Part shown: positions 5,631 through 6,934 of the stretch, piece by piece | How the letters are laid out: every line of letters begins with the position of its first letter | Position numbering within the stretch: the stretch's first letter is position 1 | Assembly (NCBI GenBank): GCA_902761955.1 | Contig: CACWMM010000074.1 | Span: 1 to 6,934, forward strand | DNA: 6,934 nucleotides | Origin: Parafannyhessea sp902761955 | GTDB lineage: Bacteria > Actinomycetota > Coriobacteriia > Coriobacteriales > Atopobiaceae | Direction: 5' to 3' | Position numbers and translations under genes: made by a program | Notes under the pieces: generated by a model | Told to the model about the DNA's origin: nothing | Database searches by the model: none | The model's input: only the letters and a program-made list of their open reading frames with translations

Positions 5631-5641
5631 AGGCCGAGTCA

Positions 5642-6748
5642 ATGTCCCCCACCAATCCTTTCACACCAGAGTTTGGCAGCGTTCCCTTAGTGATGGCCGG
5701 CCGCCAATCTATAAGAAGAGAGCTTTTCGAAGCCTTCTCCCAAGGCAGGGGCAACCCCAACCTTTCCAGCATTCTCATAGGCCCCCGCGGATCGGGAAAG
5801 ACCGCGCTCCTCACATACCTAGCAAAGGAGGCCTCGGACGAAGGGTGGGTCGCGGTTCACGCCGTGGCAATGCCGGGCATGCTCGAGGACATATACGAGC
5901 AGACGCGTCTCGCATGCGCAAACGCGCTGGGAAAGCGAGGGGTCAACGCTCCTCCCCAACTCACAAGCGTCAGTCTCGGCCCAGTCGGCGTCGGCTGGAC
6001 AGCCCCTCCGGTCCCCTCCGAAAACTGGCGTACGCGCATGAGCAGGCTCATAGAGATTCTTGAGGGAGTGGGCCTTGGCCTGCTGATTACCGTCGACGAA
6101 GTCGTTGCCTCGCTCGACGAGATGATCAACTTGGCCGCCGTCTATCAGCTTTTCGTACGCGAGCAGCGTCGGGTCGCTCTGGTGATGGCCGGCCTTCCCA
6201 ACAACATCAGCGCACTCCTCAACGACAAAAGCGTCTCGTTTTTACGAAGGGCTCAACAGCACAAGCTAGACACCATTCCCGACCCCGATGTCAGGGAGGC
6301 CTTCAGGGAGACGGCTGCAATCGGCGACAGGGGCGTCACAAGCGACGCCCTGGAGGCTTGCGTCAGCGCAATAGAAGGATATCCCTACATGCTCCAGCTT
6401 GTGGGATTCAGATGCTGGCAGGCCTCAAATCTAAGCGGAGTCATTTCTGCCGAGGCGGCAGAGCGTGGAATCGAGGATGCGCGCGAGGATTTTCGTTCGC
6501 ACATACTTGAGCCTACATTCCGCGAGCTCTCCGAGGTAGATGTGCGGTTTATCGAAGCAATGCTCGCCGATGATCGCGAGAGCCGCATATCAGACGTCGC
6601 GAAGCGCATGGGTGTCGAAAGTCGATACGCATCGAAATATCGCAGCAGGTTGCTTGCGGAAGGCGTGATCGAGCAGGTAGCTCGCGGCGTCGTGCGCTTC
6701 GCTCTCCCAGAGTTCAAGGCATTCGTCCAAGAGGAGCTGGGGGATTAG
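5642..6748 (+). CDS. ORC/Cdc6-like AAA ATPase with C-terminal winged helix, function unknown
   Basis: This 368-residue protein begins with NPFTPEFGSVPLVMAGR, an N-terminal signature of a broad family of lone bacterial ATPases. Walker A is GPRGSGKT (47-54). Walker B is LLITVDE (147-153), with Asp152 and Glu153. The segment VALVMAGLP (178-186) follows as a sensor-1-like strand, then SFLRRA (199-204), whose arginines could be a finger. Residues about 296-365 form a winged-helix domain (SEVDVRFIEAML, then RISDVAKRMGVESRYASKYRSRLLAEGVIE), so DNA binding is likely. The plan matches archaeal Orc1/Cdc6 and STAND-type ATPases, but the cellular job is not known to me. No partner gene is next to it. The ATG at 5642 has a modest AAAGG 8 nt upstream. 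Codons such as ATA, AGA and AGG make its base use visibly less GC-biased than the neighbours, which suggests acquisition by transfer. Confidence 0.85.
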   Translation: MSPTNPFTPEFGSVPLVMAGRQSIRRELFEAFSQGRGNPNLSSILIGPRGSGKTALLTYLAKEASDEGWVAVHAVAMPGMLEDIYEQTRLACANALGKRGVNAPPQLTSVSLGPVGVGWTAPPVPSENWRTRMSRLIEILEGVGLGLLITVDEVVASLDEMINLAAVYQLFVREQRRVALVMAGLPNNISALLNDKSVSFLRRAQQHKLDTIPDPDVREAFRETAAIGDRGVTSDALEACVSAIEGYPYMLQLVGFRCWQASNLSGVISAEAAERGIEDAREDFRSHILEPTFRELSEVDVRFIEAMLADDRESRISDVAKRMGVESRYASKYRSRLLAEGVIEQVARGVVRFALPEFKAFVQEELGD

Positions 6749-6813
6749 CCACCCCGCCTCGCAACCACGTCCGCACGGCAAGGTCGCCCCGCGGACCCGC
6801 CCGCCGTCCGCCT
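6749..6813. other. Convergent intergenic spacer
   Basis: This 65-bp GC-rich spacer lies between the convergent ATPase and GntR-type genes. GTCCGC (6769-6774) and GCGGAC (6791-6796) could form a 6-bp stem with a 16-nt loop. There is no T tract on either side, so a terminator is not supported. Confidence 0.4.
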
Positions 6814-6934
6814 CTAGCGCTGGTCGCGTAGCGCCACGGTCGTGAACGAGAACCGCTTTGGGTGGTGCCGCGAGCACGTGTACTCGAACATGATGCCGTC
6901 GTCGTTGAACGTGTGGTTCACCACCACGGCCACA
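6814..6934 (-). CDS. Probable GntR-family regulator (UTRA domain), C-terminal end only
   Basis: On the minus strand the frame is open from the right edge to TAG at 6814-6816, giving 39 residues: VAVVVNHTFNDDGIMFEYTCSRHHPKRFSFTTVALRDQR. The pattern, a beta strand, a D-D-G turn, then FEYT-x-SRHxPxRFSF, matches the end of UTRA ligand-binding domains in GntR/HutC regulators, where the sequence typically runs G-x-x-x-EYT followed by R/Y-x-D-x-F-x-F. Such proteins are ligand-responsive repressors with an N-terminal winged helix, which would lie outside the window. The fragment is short, so the family call is tentative. Confidence 0.55.
   Translation of the reverse strand, partial: VAVVVNHTFNDDGIMFEYTCSRHHPKRFSFTTVALRDQR

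Noticed and set aside
4859..5814. Overlapping open frames on both strands through the upstream region, repeat copy 2, the hydrolase remnant and the tandem repeats.
   Set aside because: Their translations follow the repeats (for example LVRLFSPCSPI repeated) and cover the hydrolase and ATPase genes in other frames. No family motifs or convincing starts were seen.
1..6934. tRNA, rRNA or riboswitch genes.
   Set aside because: No cloverleaf with a T-loop motif, no rRNA-like sequence and no recognised riboswitch core were seen by eye; a covariance-model scan would be needed to exclude small RNAs.

Overview
The window comes from a very GC-rich bacterial chromosome. The composition and gene style (GC-rich codons, TTG and GTG starts, strong Shine-Dalgarno sites, short gaps) suggest an actinobacterium. 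I would guess the Coriobacteriia (Olsenella/Atopobium/Collinsella type), but this is inference from style and was not tested by a search.

Layout, left to right. (1) Positions 1-395 (+) hold the C-terminal third or so of an M20-family metallopeptidase. (2) Positions 396-624 are a convergent intergenic region with copy 1 of a ~90-bp palindromic repeat and two short GC-rich direct-repeat pairs. (3) Positions 625-4920 (-) form a compact three-gene operon, read right to left: a MarR-family regulator (TTG start), then two half-size ABC exporter subunits. The regulator overlaps the first exporter gene by 14 bp, and the two exporter genes are 2 bp apart. The motifs show a heterodimeric exporter of the TM287/288 or BmrCD type. 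One subunit has Asp for the catalytic Glu and Gln for the H-loop His; the other has a degenerate VSQGQ signature. Together they make one dead and one live ATP site. (4) Positions 4921-5201 are the upstream region of the operon, with a candidate promoter, two related candidate operator palindromes and copy 2 of the repeat, here bounded by 17-bp perfect inverted repeats. (5) Positions 5202-5597 (+) are a beheaded metallo-beta-lactamase-fold remnant. (6) Positions 5572-5630 hold three 19-bp tandem units (six AGGCGAA heptamers alternating at 9 and 10 bp). They end 11 bp before (7) 5642-6748 (+), a 368-residue P-loop ATPase with an ORC/Cdc6-like plan (AAA core plus C-terminal winged helix) and a base composition unlike its neighbours. 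(8) Positions 6814-6934 (-) hold the C-terminal end of what looks like a GntR/UTRA-type regulator.

How the parts work together. The MarR regulator probably controls its own operon, so the exporter would be induced when a ligand releases the repressor. The right part (copy 2 repeat, truncated hydrolase, tandem repeats, compositionally distinct ATPase) looks like a region of past insertion and decay. The least explained items are the repeat family, whose two copies favour different pairings of the same three arms, and the tandem repeat array in front of the lone ORC-like ATPase.
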